Assembly: GCA_021732215.1 (NCBI GenBank) | Contig: JAKFVL010000009.1 | Coordinates: 1-64,000, forward strand | Reading direction: 5' to 3' | Length of the DNA stretch: 64,000 nucleotides | Source of the DNA: Hyphomicrobiales bacterium | Lineage (GTDB): Bacteria; Pseudomonadota; Alphaproteobacteria; Rhizobiales; Xanthobacteraceae | Shown here: positions 26,432-35,885 of the stretch, piece after piece | Position numbering within the stretch: the first letter of the stretch is position 1 | Layout of the letters: each line of letters starts with the position of its first letter | Made by a program: the position numbers and the translations under genes | The notes under the pieces: model-generated | Told to the model about the DNA's origin: nothing | The model's input: the letters and a program-made list of their open reading frames with translations, nothing else | Database searches by the model: none

Positions 26432-27534
26432 TCCGCGGCCTCCTGTATCTGCTTGTCGGCCGTGGTCAACTCGGCAAATTCAGCGCGCAGCTTGCGCAAC
26501 AGGCCGAGCTCGGATTGAAAGTCGACATAATGCGGCAACTTGAGATGTTCGACGAAACCGGTCGCCTGCACATTGTCGGAGTGCGACATCACGAACTCCT
26601 CGTCCTGTGCCGGCGCAATCGCTTCTTCTCCCAGTTCACGGGCTCGCAGCGCGCGATCGACCAGCGCCATCGACATCGCCTTGCGCTCGCTCTGCCCGAA
26701 GGCGAGACCATACCCGCGCGTGAAGCACGGGGCTTCCGTCGCAGAGCCCTTGAACTGATTGACCATCTGACATTCGGTCAGCGCGATCGCGCCGAGTGGC
26801 ACGACAAATCCGGCATCCTCGGCCATGAACTCGACATCAACGTCGCCGAAGCGGATTTCTCCGGCAAACGGGTGATTGCGGCCATAACCGCGTTGCGTCG
26901 AGTAACCGAGCGCCAGCAAAAACCCTTCGTCGGCACGCGAAAGATTTTGCAGGCGCAGATCGCGATCGGCCGGAAAATCCAGAGGATCGCGCGTGATGTC
27001 GCCGACACTGGCACCGGGCTCGGTCTGCGGCGACGGCTCGATCAAGCCGTCGCGGCCGAGTATATCCGTGACCCGAGGCGTCACCCCCGCCAGCGGCTCA
27101 GCGGTTTCCAGTGCATCGGGATCGGATATTTCGGCGAGTTGCGGATCAAGCAGCCGGTGCGTGTAGTCGAACGTCGGTCCGAGAATCTGGCCGCCGGGAA
27201 TCTCCTTGAACGTCGAGGACACGCGCCGCCGCACCTGCATGACAGAAGTATCGACCGGCTCGCTCGCACCGAAGCGCGGCAGCGTGGCGCGAAATGCCCG
27301 CACCAGAAAAATCGCTTCGATGAGGTCGCCACGTGCCTGCTTGATCGCAAGCGCGGCCAGGTTACGATCATACAGCGATCCTTCGACCATCACGCGATCA
27401 ACGCCAAGGCTTAGCTGGCCGGAAATCTGATCAAGCGACAGTTCCGGTATGTCGCGATCGCCGCGGCGCTCATGCGTCAGCATGCGATGCGCATTCTCGA
27501 TCGCCCGCTCTCCACCCTTGACGGCCACATACAT
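26428..27534 (-). CDS. phnI: C-P lyase nucleosidase-type subunit PhnI
   Basis: 368 residues starting MYVAVKGGERAIENA, the conserved PhnI N-terminus; GGAGG precedes the ATG at 27534. With PhnG, H and L it transfers the phosphonate onto ribose of ATP with loss of adenine. Conserved segments DEGFLLALGYSTQRGYGRNH, LGAIALTECQMVNQFKG and the Cys/His region PCFTRGYGL are present. It is 2 bp after phnH. Confidence 0.95.
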   Translation of the reverse strand: MYVAVKGGERAIENAHRMLTHERRGDRDIPELSLDQISGQLSLGVDRVMVEGSLYDRNLAALAIKQARGDLIEAIFLVRAFRATLPRFGASEPVDTSVMQVRRRVSSTFKEIPGGQILGPTFDYTHRLLDPQLAEISDPDALETAEPLAGVTPRVTDILGRDGLIEPSPQTEPGASVGDITRDPLDFPADRDLRLQNLSRADEGFLLALGYSTQRGYGRNHPFAGEIRFGDVDVEFMAEDAGFVVPLGAIALTECQMVNQFKGSATEAPCFTRGYGLAFGQSERKAMSMALVDRALRARELGEEAIAPAQDEEFVMSHSDNVQATGFVEHLKLPHYVDFQSELGLLRKLRAEFAELTTADKQIQEAAE

Positions 27535-27536
27535 GG

Positions 27537-28142
27537 TCAACCCTCCATTGCGCGCAGCCGTGTCGAGCGCGGAATTGCGAGTATTGCGTCATCCGCAACA
27601 AGCACGACATCGATGCCACGCGGAAACGTCCGCGCGTTGGCGGCGAGCTGCTCGAAAAGATCGCTGAGCCCGGCATCAGCTTGCGCGACGATCGATCCAT
27701 CGATGCCCGGCCCCTTCAGTTCGAACGCAGGACCATCGTTGAAGGATCGAATCTGCACAACGAGCGCGGTCGAGCGATCCGGATATTCACTACTGCCCAA
27801 AGCAAACGTCTCAAGCGCAGGCAACGCCGCGACGTCGCCGATCAGCGCGAACTCGGCTTGCCCGGCGTCACTGGTGAGTGGAGCACCGGTATGAAATCGC
27901 AACCATCGCCCGGCATCGCCATTACCGCGCATTGTGGCATCCAGCCAGATCGGCGTGTCGTGGTCGAACAATGCCTGTGCCAGAGCCGCCGTCGCGCGCA
28001 TCATCGGTGCCGGCGCCTCGGCGGTTGGAGCGATACGGTGGATGCGGCCCGGCCGCGCCGTCGCATCCATAATCGCGCGAAAACTCGATTGCGCTGATAG
28101 AACCTTGTCATCGAATTGAGACGACAGATGTTCGGCAAACAT
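27537..28142 (-). CDS. phnH: C-P lyase subunit PhnH
   Basis: 201 residues. FRAIMDATARPGRIHRIAP (residues 22-40) is the PhnH hallmark, followed by ALAQALFDHDTPIWLD and the C-terminal FPRGIDVVLV. PhnH is a homodimerising structural component of the PhnGHIJ core. The ATG is 3 bp after the phnG stop. Confidence 0.94.
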   Translation of the reverse strand: MFAEHLSSQFDDKVLSAQSSFRAIMDATARPGRIHRIAPTAEAPAPMMRATAALAQALFDHDTPIWLDATMRGNGDAGRWLRFHTGAPLTSDAGQAEFALIGDVAALPALETFALGSSEYPDRSTALVVQIRSFNDGPAFELKGPGIDGSIVAQADAGLSDLFEQLAANARTFPRGIDVVLVADDAILAIPRSTRLRAMEG

Positions 28143-28145
28143 CGC

Positions 28146-28595
28146 TCAGCCCTCCCCGCGCACAAGCGTGTAGAAGTCGACGCGGGTGGCCGCCGTTTCT
28201 GCCGCGCGCTGGCGGCGTGTCGCATCGATCCGGCGACGTAACGGCGCGAGAACCTTGATCTCCAATGCCTCGCGATAAATATCGGACTGGATCAATGCGT
28301 CACACAGCGCGATGAGACGCGCTTTTTTACGGCTGCGGCCGAGCGTGTAGCCGAAGCCCACCTCTCCGCTTTCCAGCTTGACGGCAGCGCGGGAGATCGT
28401 CGCTTCGCCGAAATTGAACAGCCGACCATCGCCACCGATCCGGCCGCGGACCATCACAAGACCTTGTTCCGGCTCACGCAGATGCTCGACCTCCGGCAGA
28501 TCGATACCTGACAATAGATCGGCGATCTCATTCTCCGGCGCATGCGCCAGCGTTGCCATCGCTAGCTGTCTATGACTCGTCTCGCTCGCAATCAT
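28146..28595 (-). CDS. phnG: C-P lyase subunit PhnG
   Basis: 149 residues. RQLAMATLAHAP near the N-terminus, PEVEHLREPEQGLVMVRGRI and NFGEATISRAAVKLESGEVG are family motifs. It is the first gene of the phnGHIJKLMN operon. The operator-like dyad at 28623-28646 lies 28 bp upstream. Confidence 0.94.
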   Translation of the reverse strand: MIASETSHRQLAMATLAHAPENEIADLLSGIDLPEVEHLREPEQGLVMVRGRIGGDGRLFNFGEATISRAAVKLESGEVGFGYTLGRSRKKARLIALCDALIQSDIYREALEIKVLAPLRRRIDATRRQRAAETAATRVDFYTLVRGEG

Positions 28596-28622
28596 CGCGT
28601 AACCGCATTGTTGCCAAAACTA

Positions 28623-28646
28623 AGTTGTATATGATACTAGACAACT
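28623..28646. promoter_or_regulatory. Probable PhnF operator between phnG and phnF
   Basis: Inverted repeat AGTTGT-N12-ACAACT; the inner part reads TTGTATA and TAGACAA, close to the GT-N-TAGAC core used by HutC-subfamily GntR regulators. It lies in the 113-bp divergent gap, so one site can repress both phnGHIJKLMN and phnF. Confidence 0.6.
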
Positions 28647-28708
28647 GGGCGGCGGTCGGCCAATGAATATTTGATGACACACGCAGAATCCATAAGGTGG
28701 CGGTGAAA

Positions 28709-29437
28709 ATGAGCACGGCGAATGCAGGCTCAGGCGTTGCATTGTGGCGACAAGTCGCCGACGGCATCGAGCGCAGCATTGCTAGCGGGACTTTCTCTCA
28801 TGGAGAGAAACTGCCAGGCGAGAATGAAATTGCCGAAATCTATCGCGTCAACCGTCATACGGTGCGCCGCGCACTGGCAACTCTTGCTGAACGCGGCCTC
28901 GTCCGCGCTGAGCGCGGCAGCGGCACCTATGTTGAGACGGCACGCCTGGCCTACCCGTTGCGTTCACGGACGCGGTTCTCGGAAATCGTTGGCGCTGGCG
29001 GTCGCGAGCCGCGCGGTCAGTTGATATCGGCATCTGACGATGTTGCGACACCACATCTTGCAAAACTTCTAGGCTTGAAGGCCGCTGCGCCACTGGTCCG
29101 GATCGTGGCTTTGCGGCTGGCGGATCGCACACCGATTTGCGTCGGCACGACATGGTTGCCCGCAGATCGCTTTCCGAATGCAGGACAGGTTTACGAGCGC
29201 GTGCGCTCGATGACAAAGGTGCTGGCGCATTTCGATGTGCGCGATTATCGACGTGCAAGCACCCGCGTGAGTGCCGGGATCGTCGAGGCAGCGGATGCTG
29301 CCCGGCTCGACCTTGCACTTGGACGGCCCGTGCTGATTGTCGATAGCACTGACGTCGATGCATCAGACAAGCCTCTGCTGACGACGCATGCCCGTTTCGC
29401 GGCGGAGCGCGTCGAGTTTCTCGTCGAGAACAGCTAG
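28709..29437 (+). CDS. phnF: Phosphonate operon GntR-family regulator PhnF
   Basis: 242 residues. N-terminal winged helix of the HutC type (LWRQVADGIERSIASGTFSHG, EIAEIYRVNRHTVRRALATL, GLVRAERGSGTYVE) and a C-terminal UTRA effector domain. ATG 28709 is chosen with AAGGTGG 8 bases upstream; a GTG at 28697 is the alternative. It is divergent from phnG and convergent with phnE (6 bp between stops). Confidence 0.93.
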   Translation: MSTANAGSGVALWRQVADGIERSIASGTFSHGEKLPGENEIAEIYRVNRHTVRRALATLAERGLVRAERGSGTYVETARLAYPLRSRTRFSEIVGAGGREPRGQLISASDDVATPHLAKLLGLKAAAPLVRIVALRLADRTPICVGTTWLPADRFPNAGQVYERVRSMTKVLAHFDVRDYRRASTRVSAGIVEAADAARLDLALGRPVLIVDSTDVDASDKPLLTTHARFAAERVEFLVENS

Positions 29438-29443
29438 AGAGTG

Positions 29444-30307
29444 CTACGTAACCGCACGGCGGCCGATGATGGCAAAGCGCAGGCGGCTTGAAATCCAATC
29501 GATGGCTGACACCGCAATCAGAATGAGCAGAATGATGAACGACACTTTCTGCCATTCGAGTACACGAATCTGTTCGGCGAGCTGAAGTCCGATGCCACCT
29601 GCTCCAACGATCCCGATGATGGTTGCGGAGCGTGTGTTGGATTCGAAGTAATAAAGCACCTGGCTCGCCAGCACCGGAACGACCTGAGGCAACAGGCCAA
29701 AGCGAACGCCATGCAGATGCGATCCCCCGGCCGCCCGAACTCCCTCCACTGCGCGCTTGTCTGTCGCCTCGATGGCTTCAGAGAACAGCTTCCCGAAGCT
29801 GCCAAAATCGCTGCAGATCAGCGCAAGAACGCCCGCAAACGGCCCGAGCCCAACAACACTGACCCAAATCAGCGCCCAGATCAGGGTATCGATGCCGCGA
29901 ACTGTATCGAGGCTCCGGCGGCTCAGAAAGTGAACGACCTTGTTGGCCACGACGTTACGCGCAGCAAGAAGCGACATCGGAAACGCAAGGATAGCGCCGC
30001 CGAGCGTTCCCAGCAAAGCGATTGACACCGTTTCTCCAAGCGCGCGCAGATAAAGAGCCGCATTCGCCGATGAACCCGGATCGGGGGGTAACATCAGACG
30101 CCCAAAGTCGCCGAGCTTGAAGATGCCGCTGAGCAGTCTATCGAATGGAATCTCGAGCTGAACAATTCCAATAACGATGAAGGCCAGCGCCACGGCAAGG
30201 AAGCTGCCGACCTGAGCGCGAAAGCGCCAGTTCGTCCGAAAGTACTGCGGATAGCGCAATGCGACACTAGCGCCATCTACGGCAAGCGGAGTGTGCATAC
30301 TTGTCAT
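29444..30307 (-). CDS. phnE: Phosphonate ABC transporter permease PhnE (second)
   Basis: 287 residues, about six transmembrane segments. The binding-protein-dependent transport motif spans about 200-250 (AVEGVRAAGGSHLHGVRFGL, ASQVLYYFESNTRSATIIGIVGAGGIG). It overlaps the first phnE by 4 bp. Two PhnE proteins forming a heterodimer is usual in rhizobia. Confidence 0.93.
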   Translation of the reverse strand: MTSMHTPLAVDGASVALRYPQYFRTNWRFRAQVGSFLAVALAFIVIGIVQLEIPFDRLLSGIFKLGDFGRLMLPPDPGSSANAALYLRALGETVSIALLGTLGGAILAFPMSLLAARNVVANKVVHFLSRRSLDTVRGIDTLIWALIWVSVVGLGPFAGVLALICSDFGSFGKLFSEAIEATDKRAVEGVRAAGGSHLHGVRFGLLPQVVPVLASQVLYYFESNTRSATIIGIVGAGGIGLQLAEQIRVLEWQKVSFIILLILIAVSAIDWISSRLRFAIIGRRAVT

Positions 30308-31188
30308 CGGTCGCTTTCCATGCCGATCAAACGATGGCGGACCCGCTCGGTCACAAGATCGATGACCATCACAGTGATGACGATCAGCATCAGAATGGCG
30401 CTGACGTCCGTGTAATAGAACTTGCGCACAGCCTCGATCAGATCCTGACCGATGCCGCCAGCGCCGACGAAGCCCATCACCGCAGCACCCCGGACGTTGA
30501 TCTCGAAACGCAGGAGCGCGTAGCTAACGAAGTTCGACAGCACCTGTGGAAGCGCTGCGAAGCGTACGACCTGAAACCAGTTTCCGCCGCTTGCAATCAC
30601 GCCTTCGACCGGCTTGTTGTCAATATTCTCGACCACTTCGGCAAACAGCTTGCCGAGAGCGCCAGTCGTGTGCAGCGCAATCGCCAGCACGCCTGGCAGG
30701 GGTCCGAGCCCGAAAGCCAATACAAAAATCAGTGCAAAGACGATCTCGGGGACAGTGCGGCAGAATTCCAGCGTGCGTCGCGTGACAAACACGATTGCAG
30801 GAGAGCGAACCAGATTGGCTGATGCCAGAAAGCAAAGCACGAAGCCGCCGATGGCGCCGGCAAGCGTGCCGAGATAGGTAATAAGGATGGTGTCGCCGAG
30901 CAGCCGTAACCAGCGCTTGATGCCCCAAAGCCATTCAGCGACATCGGCCGAGAAGGTGGCGAGCGAGATACTCGGAATGGTGCCGGCGAAGTAGGCCGGG
31001 AACCGCCAGACATTCTCGGAGAACTTGGTAATGCTTACTTCGCTCGACCAAGCCGCGAGAACAACGGCTAGCACCAGCAGTATTCCCCCGATAAAGACAT
31101 GCCGGCGCTTGGCGGCAGTGGCACCGGCATAGGCCGCAGCAAGCGCGTCGAGCTGATCGTCGGGAAGTTTTGGGACTGCTGCAGGCAT
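30304..31188 (-). CDS. phnE: Phosphonate ABC transporter permease PhnE (first)
   Basis: 294 residues with the first membrane helix at about 30-50. The EAA region VEGVIASGGNWFQVVRFAAL and FEINVRGAAVMGFVGAGGIG mirror the second PhnE. It follows phnD by about 60 bp that hold a hairpin. Confidence 0.93.
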   Translation of the reverse strand: MPAAVPKLPDDQLDALAAAYAGATAAKRRHVFIGGILLVLAVVLAAWSSEVSITKFSENVWRFPAYFAGTIPSISLATFSADVAEWLWGIKRWLRLLGDTILITYLGTLAGAIGGFVLCFLASANLVRSPAIVFVTRRTLEFCRTVPEIVFALIFVLAFGLGPLPGVLAIALHTTGALGKLFAEVVENIDNKPVEGVIASGGNWFQVVRFAALPQVLSNFVSYALLRFEINVRGAAVMGFVGAGGIGQDLIEAVRKFYYTDVSAILMLIVITVMVIDLVTERVRHRLIGMESDR

Positions 31189-31203
31189 AGGTCTCGAGTC
31201 GAC

Positions 31204-31233
31204 GGGGGAGCTGTGTCCACCACAGCCCGCCCC
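31204..31233 (-). terminator. Imperfect hairpin between phnD and phnE
   Basis: CTGTG-TCCAC-CACAG core (31211-31225) extended by GGGG and CCCC arms with one bulge. It lies 20-45 bases after the phnD stop on the minus strand. Likely an attenuator or 3'-end protector that keeps binding protein above permease level. Confidence 0.45.
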
Positions 31234-31250
31234 TGTTCAATGGATCGCAA

Positions 31251-32156
31251 TCAGGACTTCTGCTTGCGCAGACTGTCGACGAATTTGATCAGTTCGATGA
31301 CCGGCTCGTAGGCTTTATGATCGACCTCGGCGAACGGCAGCTGCTTGCCCTGATAAAGGTTGTCGAACGCGGCCTTGTCCTTCTCGGCGACTTCCAGCAC
31401 CGCTTTCTTGATCGCAACCTTCAATTCGGGCGGCAGGTTCGCAAGGTACGCCATCGGCGAGTTTACGATCTGCTCCGACTTCAGGATGATGCGGAAGTCG
31501 GCCGCCTTCGCCATGCCCTTGCGCTCCATACGCAGCAGGTTCGATTCTTTCTCATCGTTCCACCAATTGAACGCAGCGTCGCAAGTGCCCTGCGCGACCG
31601 CGATCACCGCATTCTCATGACTTCCGGAATAGATGACCTTCGAGAAGAAAGTATCCGGATCGATACCCATCCTGTGCATGGAGTAACGCGGCACGTTGTT
31701 GCCCGAGGTGGAATTTGGATCGACGAGGCAGAGGTTCTTGCCCTTGAGATCCTTGATCTCCTTGAAGCTCGAGTCATTCTTGACGTAGAGCACCGAGTAA
31801 TAACCCTTGGTGCCGTCGCCGCTGACCTCAATAGCAAACGGCTCGACCTTGGCACCGACCACGAACGCGCGGGCATAGGACGCCGGTCCGTACATCGCGA
31901 TGTGGATGTTGCCGGCGCGCTGACCTTCGATGACCGCCGCATAGTCGTTGGCGATGCGCAGCGTAACCTTGGTGCCCAACTCCTTCGACAGATAGTTGGC
32001 AAACGGCGTCCAGCGATCACTGGTGCCCGACGCATTCTCATCAGGAACCTTGGCGAAAACCAGTTCGGGATACTTCGCTTTCCAGTCTTGCGACGATGCG
32101 GCGGAGGCCGAGAACGCCAGCGCGGCGGCAGCAACGATAAGACGGCGAGTGATCAT
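31251..32156 (-). CDS. phnD: Phosphonate ABC transporter substrate-binding protein PhnD
   Basis: 301 residues from ATG 32156 (GAGGATG upstream; a longer frame runs to 32201). Sec signal peptide MITRRLIVAAAALAFSASAA. Family features: YPELVFAKVPDENASGTSDR, NIHIAMYGPASYARA, LCLVDPNSTSGNNVPR. It is the periplasmic receptor for phosphonates. Confidence 0.94.
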   Translation of the reverse strand: MITRRLIVAAAALAFSASAASSQDWKAKYPELVFAKVPDENASGTSDRWTPFANYLSKELGTKVTLRIANDYAAVIEGQRAGNIHIAMYGPASYARAFVVGAKVEPFAIEVSGDGTKGYYSVLYVKNDSSFKEIKDLKGKNLCLVDPNSTSGNNVPRYSMHRMGIDPDTFFSKVIYSGSHENAVIAVAQGTCDAAFNWWNDEKESNLLRMERKGMAKAADFRIILKSEQIVNSPMAYLANLPPELKVAIKKAVLEVAEKDKAAFDNLYQGKQLPFAEVDHKAYEPVIELIKFVDSLRKQKS

Positions 32157-32245
32157 GACATCCTCTATTCTGTTTGATGAACTTGCAGACGATGACGACA
32201 TTGTCAGCCAGAGTTGCTCTGGCCTGTATCAATCAACTGATCGGC

Positions 32246-33058
32246 TCAAGCCATGGCGGCGCCGAGCGCCGGCACAGCCACACCATCAATACCCTGCTCA
32301 GGCGACGTCCCCATGACTTCACCCGCTTCAAGATCGTAAAGTTCACGGGCAATCCGGTCGGTCAAAGCCGCGGGCACTCCGTCGAACACAATCCTGCCCG
32401 CCGACATGCCGAGCAGCCGGTCGCAGTAAGTGCGTGCCAGATCAAGCGAATGCAGATTGCAGATCACGGTGATTCCGAAGTGTTTGTTGATCCGCAGCAG
32501 CGCATCCATGACGATGCGAGTGTTTCGCGGATCGAGCGAGGCGATCGGCTCGTCGGCAAGAATGACGTCGGGCTCCTGCACCAGCGCGCGCGCGATGGCG
32601 ACCCGCTGTTGCTGACCACCAGAAAGGCTGTCGGCGCGCTGCGCGGCCACAGCCATCATGTCGAATTGTTCAAGCGCGGAAATCGCAATAGCCTTATCTT
32701 TGTCAGGCCATATCTGAAGCAAAGAGCGCCAGGTCGAAACCTCCGCGAGCCGGCCCATCAGTACGTTGCTGAGCACATCGAGGCGACCGACGAGATTGAA
32801 CTGCTGAAAGATCATCGCCGAGCGGGCGCGCCAGCGACGCAGATCGTTGCCTTTCAACGCGGTGACGTCGATGCCCTCGAACATCACGCGGCCTTCGCTC
32901 GGTTCGACGAGGCGATTGATGCTGCGCAGCAGCGTCGATTTTCCGGCACCCGAGCGCCCTATGACACCGATAAACCCGCCGCGTTCGACAGAGAATGTTG
33001 CCTGATCGACCGCGGTCTTCGCACCGAACCGACAAGTCAAACCTTCTACTTGCAACAT
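32246..33058 (-). CDS. phnC: Phosphonate ABC transporter ATPase PhnC
   Basis: 270 residues from ATG 33058 (GGAGA upstream). Walker [30 protein letters not shown] typical of PhnC, signature LSGGQQQR, Walker [13 protein letters not shown]. First gene of phnCDEE. A Pho-box-like sequence lies 47 bp upstream. Confidence 0.95.
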   Translation of the reverse strand: MLQVEGLTCRFGAKTAVDQATFSVERGGFIGVIGRSGAGKSTLLRSINRLVEPSEGRVMFEGIDVTALKGNDLRRWRARSAMIFQQFNLVGRLDVLSNVLMGRLAEVSTWRSLLQIWPDKDKAIAISALEQFDMMAVAAQRADSLSGGQQQRVAIARALVQEPDVILADEPIASLDPRNTRIVMDALLRINKHFGITVICNLHSLDLARTYCDRLLGMSAGRIVFDGVPAALTDRIARELYDLEAGEVMGTSPEQGIDGVAVPALGAAMA

Positions 33059-33104
33059 GAACGTCTCCACAGCCTGACGCATACCGCTTGGCTAACTCCG
33101 GTAT

Positions 33105-33122
33105 TCTACAGATATGTGACAA
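33105..33122 (-). promoter_or_regulatory. Pho-box-like site upstream of phnC
   Basis: On the minus strand TTGTCACATATCTGTAGA resembles the two-repeat PhoB site CTGTCAT-N4-CTGTCAT: the first repeat matches 5 of 7, the spacer ATAT is A/T-rich, and the second begins CTGT. PhoB control of phosphonate uptake is established in related bacteria; occupancy here is inferred. Confidence 0.5.
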
Positions 33123-33212
33123 GGATATTTCTTTACCGGCGGGATTCACTGCTTTCGCGACGACACGGCTTTTCGATACCTCGATCCGCGGTTGCCTGCC
33201 GTTGTCGCAAAT

Positions 33213-33230
33213 CCGTTATCTGAGTGTCAT
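33213..33230 (+). promoter_or_regulatory. Pho-box-like site upstream of the divergent phosphonate operon
   Basis: CCGTTAT-CTGA-GTGTCAT matches the double CTGTCAT repeat at 11 of 14 positions, about 99 bp before the hexapeptide-transferase ATG. With the site at 33105 it would place both divergent operons under phosphate control. Confidence 0.4.
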
Positions 33231-33328
33231 AGATGATCAGAACAGACGTTCGAGATCGCTGACCTCTGTAGCGTTTCACATCCGTAGCGCTAAATTGCTG
33301 CATCCTTCACTCGCCAATCGGAAGTGCC

Positions 33329-33979
33329 ATGGCTGGAAAATCCCTGTCTCTGACACCGCATGTCGATCCTACGGCAAGCCTGACATCAGCCACACTAGGC
33401 GCTTACTGCGAAGTTGGCGCACGCACATCGCTGATTGAAGTATCCATGGGTGACTACTCCTACGTCGTCAACGACAGCCAGATTACCTACACGACGATCG
33501 GAAAGTTCTGCTCGATCGCGGCGATGACGCGGATCAACCCTGGCAACCATCCGATGCAAAGGGCATCGCAGAGTCACTTTACCTATCGCGCGAGCGCTTA
33601 TTTTCCTGGCGAGACAGATGACGAAGACTTCTTTGCGTGGCGGCGCGACCAACACATCGCGATTGGTCACGATGTCTGGATCGGTCACGGCGCGATTATT
33701 CTGCCAGGCCGCAGTATCGGTATAGGCGCGGTCATAGCCGCCGGCGCTATCGTGACCAAAGAGGTAACACCCTACACGATTGTCGCTGGCAATCCTGCCC
33801 GCCCAATTCGCCCCCGGTTCCCGGAGCCCGTCGCCGAACGCCTGATAAAGCTCGCGTGGTGGGATTGGGATCACGACCGGCTACGCAAGGCTTTGCCGGA
33901 TTTCCGTGATCTTGCCGTGGAGGATTTTCTGGATCGCTACGAGGGCGAAACGATGACCGGACGCCGGGCCGCATCATGA
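33329..33979 (+). CDS. Phosphonate-metabolism hexapeptide-repeat transferase
   Basis: 216 residues of left-handed beta-helix hexapeptide repeats ([48 protein letters not shown]), matching the acetyltransferase-like family found with C-P lyase genes. The acceptor is unknown; an acetyltransferase on an aminoalkylphosphonate or pathway intermediate is plausible. It overlaps the next gene by 4 bp (ATGA). Confidence 0.88.
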   Translation: MAGKSLSLTPHVDPTASLTSATLGAYCEVGARTSLIEVSMGDYSYVVNDSQITYTTIGKFCSIAAMTRINPGNHPMQRASQSHFTYRASAYFPGETDDEDFFAWRRDQHIAIGHDVWIGHGAIILPGRSIGIGAVIAAGAIVTKEVTPYTIVAGNPARPIRPRFPEPVAERLIKLAWWDWDHDRLRKALPDFRDLAVEDFLDRYEGETMTGRRAAS

Positions 33980-35169
33980 ATGATATCGAGATCATTAATG
34001 GATGCGTGTTGATCAACACCTCGCTCGAGGCCACCTCGGTCCAGATTGTGGGCGGCAAGATCGCAGCCACCGGAGCACCGCCCAGACGCGCGCTGTGTCA
34101 GATCGATGCGCGAGATCTGCTGGTGCTTCCTGGTATCGTCGATATTCACGGCGACGCCTTCGAGCGACAGATGATGCCGCGGGCCGGCGTCGATTTTGCA
34201 ATCGACATCGCGCTCGCCGAAAGTGACCGCCAGGCCATTGGCAATGGCATCACCACTGTTTTCCATGCAACCACATGGTCCTGGGAGCCGGGATTACGCA
34301 GCGCCGAGAATGCGCAACTTCTGCTTGATGCGATCGAAACGATGCGGCCGATTCTGACAGCGGATACGCGATTTCATCTACGCCACGAGACCTATAATCT
34401 CGACGCCGAAGAAACTCTTCTGAAGTGGATCGCCGCAGGCCGTATTCACCTGTTCGCCTTCAACGATCACATGGAATCGACGATCGCCAGCCTCGACAAA
34501 CCGCGAAAACGGAACCGGATGGTGGAACGTACGGGTTTGACCGGCGAAGCCTTCGACGCACTCGTCGCTGATATCGTGACTCGAGCCGGCGAAGTCCCGC
34601 CTTCGATCGCACGACTCGCCAGCGCGGCGCACAAAGCCGGTGTGCGTATGCTGTCGCATGACGACGAAAGCCCGCACATGCGCAATGACTTCCGCGCCTT
34701 GGGCGTCAATATCGCCGAGTTTCCGGTCAACGAGGAAACGGCCCATGCCGCAACGCAAGCCGGCGATTTCATTGTGTTCGGCGCACCGAATGTCGTACGC
34801 GGCGGCAGCCACACTGGCTGGACCAAGGCAACCGACATGATCGCAAAGGGATATTGCTCGGTGCTGGCGTCCGACTATTATTATCCTGCCCCGTTGCTCG
34901 CCGCTTTTCGCCTCGTCTCTGATGGCGTCTTGCCGCTGTCACAGGCGTGGCGTTTGATCTCGGAGACGCCTGCCCTGGCCGCCGGCTTGAGCGACCGCGG
35001 CGTGATTGCAGGTAACCGCCGTGCCGATATCATCCTCGTCGACAACGCCGTGGCGCTGCGCCCCCGTGTTGTGGCTGTGATCGTCAATGGCCGATTGCGA
35101 TACCTGAGCGAACCGGCGCGCCTTCAAGGCAACGCAGACACGCCGTCACCCGTGACTGTCGCCGCCTAG
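33976..35169 (+). CDS. phnM: Second PhnM-type amidohydrolase
   Basis: 397 residues. It shares with Phn[20 protein letters not shown] (metal site HxD), [39 protein letters not shown] and SDYYYPAPL, but is clearly divergent from the copy at 22879. It is probably a triphosphate diphosphatase with shifted specificity. It sits between the hexapeptide transferase and the DUF1045 protein in one operon. Confidence 0.88.
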   Translation: MNDIEIINGCVLINTSLEATSVQIVGGKIAATGAPPRRALCQIDARDLLVLPGIVDIHGDAFERQMMPRAGVDFAIDIALAESDRQAIGNGITTVFHATTWSWEPGLRSAENAQLLLDAIETMRPILTADTRFHLRHETYNLDAEETLLKWIAAGRIHLFAFNDHMESTIASLDKPRKRNRMVERTGLTGEAFDALVADIVTRAGEVPPSIARLASAAHKAGVRMLSHDDESPHMRNDFRALGVNIAEFPVNEETAHAATQAGDFIVFGAPNVVRGGSHTGWTKATDMIAKGYCSVLASDYYYPAPLLAAFRLVSDGVLPLSQAWRLISETPALAAGLSDRGVIAGNRRADIILVDNAVALRPRVVAVIVNGRLRYLSEPARLQGNADTPSPVTVAA

Positions 35170-35186
35170 GCGCGTATGAATGTCCG

Positions 35187-35885
35187 ATGTCCGCCTTTCC
35201 GCGTTACGCGATCTATTATGTGCCGGCGCGCGATAGCGCGCTATATCGCTTCGGCGCAGAGACACTCGGCTACGATGCTTTCACCGGCAATGATGTTGCC
35301 ATCCCGGCGGATATCGCACGTCTCCCGGACTGGAACGATATTATCCGCGACCCGCAGACGTATGGATTTCATGCGACACTGAAGGCCCCATTCGCTCTTG
35401 CAAACGGTTCAAGCCACGCTGAACTGGCCGCAGCATGCGCGGAATTCTGCGCTTCGCCTCGTGACATCCCCCGGATCGAGCTGATCGTCGCCGCCATCAG
35501 CGGCTTCATCGCATTGGTACCGGCGCAACCCTCTCCAGCGCTCGCGAAACTCGCCAGCGATCTCGTCGAGGCGTTCGATGCTTTTCGTGCACCGCTCAGT
35601 GCCAGCGAGCGAGCGCGACGCAATCCGACAAGACTGACGGAACGGCAGATTACCTATCTCGATCGTTGGGGCTATCCTTATGTGATGGAGGAATTTCGTT
35701 TCCACATGACGCTGACCGGCCGGCTGACACCAGAGCGAGGTGATGCAGTACGGGCGATGCTGACCTATCGCTTTTCCAGAACCGCTCTCGCGCAAGCAGC
35801 GGTCGACCGCATTGCCCTGCTTCGCCAGGATACCCCCGAGGCGCACTTTCACACCATCGGCGAATATCTGCTGACGGGCTCCTAA
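35187..35885 (+). CDS. DUF1045 phosphonate-associated 2H phosphoesterase-like protein
   Basis: 232 residues. Two HxTL motifs, H62-ATL in YGFHATLKAPF and H173-MTL in FRFHMTLTGRL, mark the 2H phosphoesterase fold, whose members open cyclic phosphates. The C-P lyase reaction yields 5-phosphoribosyl 1,2-cyclic phosphate, normally opened by PhnP, which is absent here, so this protein is a candidate replacement (inference). The start ATG is 17 bp after the PhnM2 stop. Its stop overlaps the stop of the convergent PCuAC gene. Confidence 0.85.
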   Translation: MSAFPRYAIYYVPARDSALYRFGAETLGYDAFTGNDVAIPADIARLPDWNDIIRDPQTYGFHATLKAPFALANGSSHAELAAACAEFCASPRDIPRIELIVAAISGFIALVPAQPSPALAKLASDLVEAFDAFRAPLSASERARRNPTRLTERQITYLDRWGYPYVMEEFRFHMTLTGRLTPERGDAVRAMLTYRFSRTALAQAAVDRIALLRQDTPEAHFHTIGEYLLTGS

